A stretch of 64,000 bases of DNA from Prorocentrum cordatum (Eukaryota; Sar; Dinophyceae; Prorocentrales; Prorocentraceae), in assembly GCA_963575745.1 (NCBI GenBank), contig CAUYUJ010009557.1:530505-594504 (forward strand). Reading direction: 5' to 3'. A program made the translations under genes and the position numbers. The notes below the pieces were generated by a model. That model searched no databases, had not been told where the DNA came from, and was given only the letters and a program-made list of their open reading frames with translations. Within the stretch, counting starts at the first letter, position 1, and every line of letters starts with the position of its first letter. This document shows, one piece after another, positions 62,410 through 64,000 of the stretch.

Positions 62410-63095
62410 TCAGCATACCTTTTGCCGACCTGGCAGGCCGCGCAGGTCGCAAGTCAGCTGCGACACGTCATGGCCTGCCTCCACCGGCCGCTCCACCGCC
62501 CTCCGCGGCCGCGCCTGCCTGTGGTTGGCGTCGCGGCAATTGACCCAGCTGCCAACCGCGCTGCACCACATGGCGACGCCGTCGACCAACTTCCGCTCGG
62601 CCTCCAGCTCGGCACGCTGGCTGGCCGGGATCCAGCCATACCCCGCTGCATACTTGGCGGCCGTGTCCGCATACTGGTTGTCCAGCCAGTACCTGTAGGC
62701 TATGGCCCCGGACTGCACTTGCCGCGCAGCGCAGTGAGTTCGAACCCATCAGACTCGGACCCCCAGCTCGCCAACCCCACAAATATCGTCAATCAGATCC
62801 CAAGCCAACCGCCACCAGTGGGCCCAGGAATAACAAGAGATGGTGGTAATGGCCCTGCCCTGCTTCAGCACCCCATTGAAGACGTACTTCGAATCAACCG
62901 CAGCAGCATGGCGATTGACATGAGCTCGCCTCCGTTGGTGCCGACGCACGGCTGGCACAGCTGGCCCGAATTGGACGTCGGGAAGGCGCCCTCCGTCGGG
63001 AGGAGCGCGACAACACTCCAAGCTACAAGGGTGCACCCGTCGAAACTGCCTCAAATGCCAAGCCGTCCAAAAATGCCTCGCCCGACGGCGCGTTA
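62410..63095 (-). pseudogene. LINE RNase H domain (relic, several frames)
   Basis: Minus frames give FLDGLAFEAVSTGAP (about 63030-63075, D of the TDGS position); TNGGELMSIAMLLR (about 62905-62945, catalytic Glu); AAVDSKYVFNGVLKQGRAIT then WAHWWRLAWDLIDDI (about 62780-62900, third Asp); and YWLDNQYADTAAKYAAGYGW (about 62640-62695, final Asp of G-N-AD-AAK). Each piece is in a different or shifted frame. All four acidic positions can be found, in the right order. Confidence 0.65.
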
Positions 63096-63960
63096 TCCGT
63101 CGCGCGCTCCTCGCCAACGCACCTGCGCACTCCTGGGGGGCCGGTCGAGGCCGACCTGCGCCGGCCAGAGACACCTCTCGAGGAGCAACCCGACCTCGGG
63201 CAAGTCGGCGCGCTCGCGCAGCTGCCGCAGGTGCGCGGGCAGCTGAGGCACGCCCTGCCAGCTGCGGCAATCGCAATGCCTGCGCAGCAACGTGCCGCGC
63301 TCAGAGCAGAGGAGGCAGGTTCCCGAACTCGCCATGCCCTTGTCCGCCTTCCTCGCCTGCGCCCACTGGCCATTGGTAACCAGCGAGCCAATGTAGACGC
63401 GCTCCTTCGGCGCGAGCAGCACCTTCCCACGCCTGCCAGCCTCGCCGAAAGCTTCGCCCCCAGAGCGCCCGTCGCCGAGATCCAGGCCAAAATCTCCAGG
63501 GCGCCCTGCACCGCGATCCAGGCCAGAATCTCCACGGCGCCCGTCGCCGAAATCCAAATGAAAATTTCCAGGACGCCCTGCGCCGAGATCCAGCCGCTCC
63601 TCCACACTCGCGACGAGCCCCGTCGAGATGGGCCGCACCCTGGACTCAAGCACCCCTCCGCGCGCCAGATGGGCGCAGCCTGGCGCGTTGTCGACTTTCT
63701 GCCACTGCCAGCGCTCGATTGCACGCCACAGCAGTTTCTTGATCACCCACGGGGAGGTGTCGAATATCTTCGCCTCCGAGCCGTCGTGGCACCGCCGGCG
63801 CTCGGCATCAATGACCCCCCCGCCCGCGCGGCGCAACGTTACGGCGACCGCGGACAAGGGGGCCTGCACGCGGGCCCAGCTGGTGGCTCGCCACTCGGTC
63901 AGGCAGGTTTCCACCATGTGCCGCGGCATCCAGCCGCCCCAGACGGCGCGGGGAAACATC
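63096..63960 (-). pseudogene. LINE segment between RT and RNase H, with zinc motif and in-frame repeat
   Basis: A single open minus frame (about 288 codons) includes WVIKKLLWRAIERWQWQKVD, a repeated acidic segment (see 63465-63600), LLAPKERVYIGSLVTNGQWA and SGTCLLCSERGTLLRRHCDC. The last is the CxxC...HxxxC zinc motif that follows the RT in these elements. It ends with VGLLLERCLWPAQV. The order matches the post-RT part of dinoflagellate LINE ORF2. Confidence 0.6.
63465..63600 (-). repeat. 36-bp tandem repeat inside the LINE frame
   Basis: About three and a half units of GCGCCCGTCGCCGAGATCCA then GGCCAAAATCTCCAGG (plus strand). It encodes a 12-residue repeat (LDLGAGRPGNFH, LDFGDGRRGDSG, LDRGAGRPGDFG). 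Confidence 0.8.
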
Positions 63961-64000
63961 GCGACAATGCCCAGCGTAGCCCCAAGATGGGGTCCAACCC

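Larger units (their letters stand above)
60800..64000 (-). mobile_element. LINE-type ORF2, C-terminal half, cut by the window edge
   Basis: On the minus strand, starting at the window edge, I read a post-RT segment with a zinc motif, an RNase H domain in several frames, a linker and a C-terminal zinc finger. The RT itself would lie beyond position 64000. Several frameshifts and a large GGA/TCC microsatellite show decay. The family resembles that of the retrocopy at 30.5-33.3 kb but is a different, older copy. Confidence 0.65.

Overview
This window is almost certainly nuclear DNA of a dinoflagellate. The decisive evidence is at 33268-33304 on the minus strand: a complete dinoflagellate spliced leader (TCCGTAG followed by CCATTTTGGCTCAAG), followed directly by a truncated 15-nt relict of the same leader. 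This tandem arrangement is known from dinoflagellate retrocopied mRNAs. The rest fits a large, GC-rich, repeat-filled genome: degenerate minisatellites, long microsatellites, and decayed retroelements whose domains match families I know from dinoflagellate gene models. A free-living genus such as Prorocentrum is possible, but the sequence does not settle the genus.

I can support no conventional host gene with confidence. Every recognisable coding relic belongs to a retroelement or a retroelement-like family, and all are on the minus strand. The remaining long open frames mostly arise because GC-rich or simple-repeat DNA lacks stop codons.

Layout. 1-11 kb: GC-rich degenerate repeats (a CCCAAGAGG-type family, GAC, GA and CTC microsatellites), one possible decayed coding stretch (5.2-6.4 kb) and one copy each of two dispersed repeats. 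11.05-11.83 kb: a cytosine-C5-methyltransferase-like frame whose motif IV lacks the Pro-Cys pair. 12.39-19.47 kb: an old but structurally complete Ty1/copia-type LTR retrotransposon (5' LTR, gag, protease, integrase, reverse transcriptase, RNase H, 3' LTR), broken by many frameshifts. 19.47-20.4 kb: the decayed C-terminus of another retroelement protein, abutting the LTR. 20.4-30.5 kb: duplicated GC-rich segments and degenerate tandem arrays. 30.516-33.305 kb: a short, young LINE-type retrocopy with an 11-bp target-site duplication, a poly(A) tail, two spliced leaders, an intact ORF1 and an intact RNase H frame, but no endonuclease or reverse transcriptase. 33.3-51 kb: arrays with unit lengths of 12, 18, 41 and 75 bp, dispersed direct repeats and long TA/TATC, GTT, CA and GA microsatellites. 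51.3-53.7 kb: a second copia-type RT/RNase H frame with both RT catalytic aspartate motifs, preceded by a perfect 321-bp tandem duplication. 58.0-59.0 kb: a second good copy of the dispersed repeat seen at 7 kb. 60.8-64.0 kb: the C-terminal half of a LINE ORF2, cut by the window edge and carrying a large GGA/TCC microsatellite.

How the parts relate: the genes do not form a host pathway. They record a cycle in which element mRNAs are trans-spliced, polyadenylated, reverse transcribed and reinserted, followed by decay through frameshifts and microsatellite growth. Domain assignments come from reading translated motifs by eye against remembered family patterns. No database search was run, and boundaries inside frameshifted elements are approximate.
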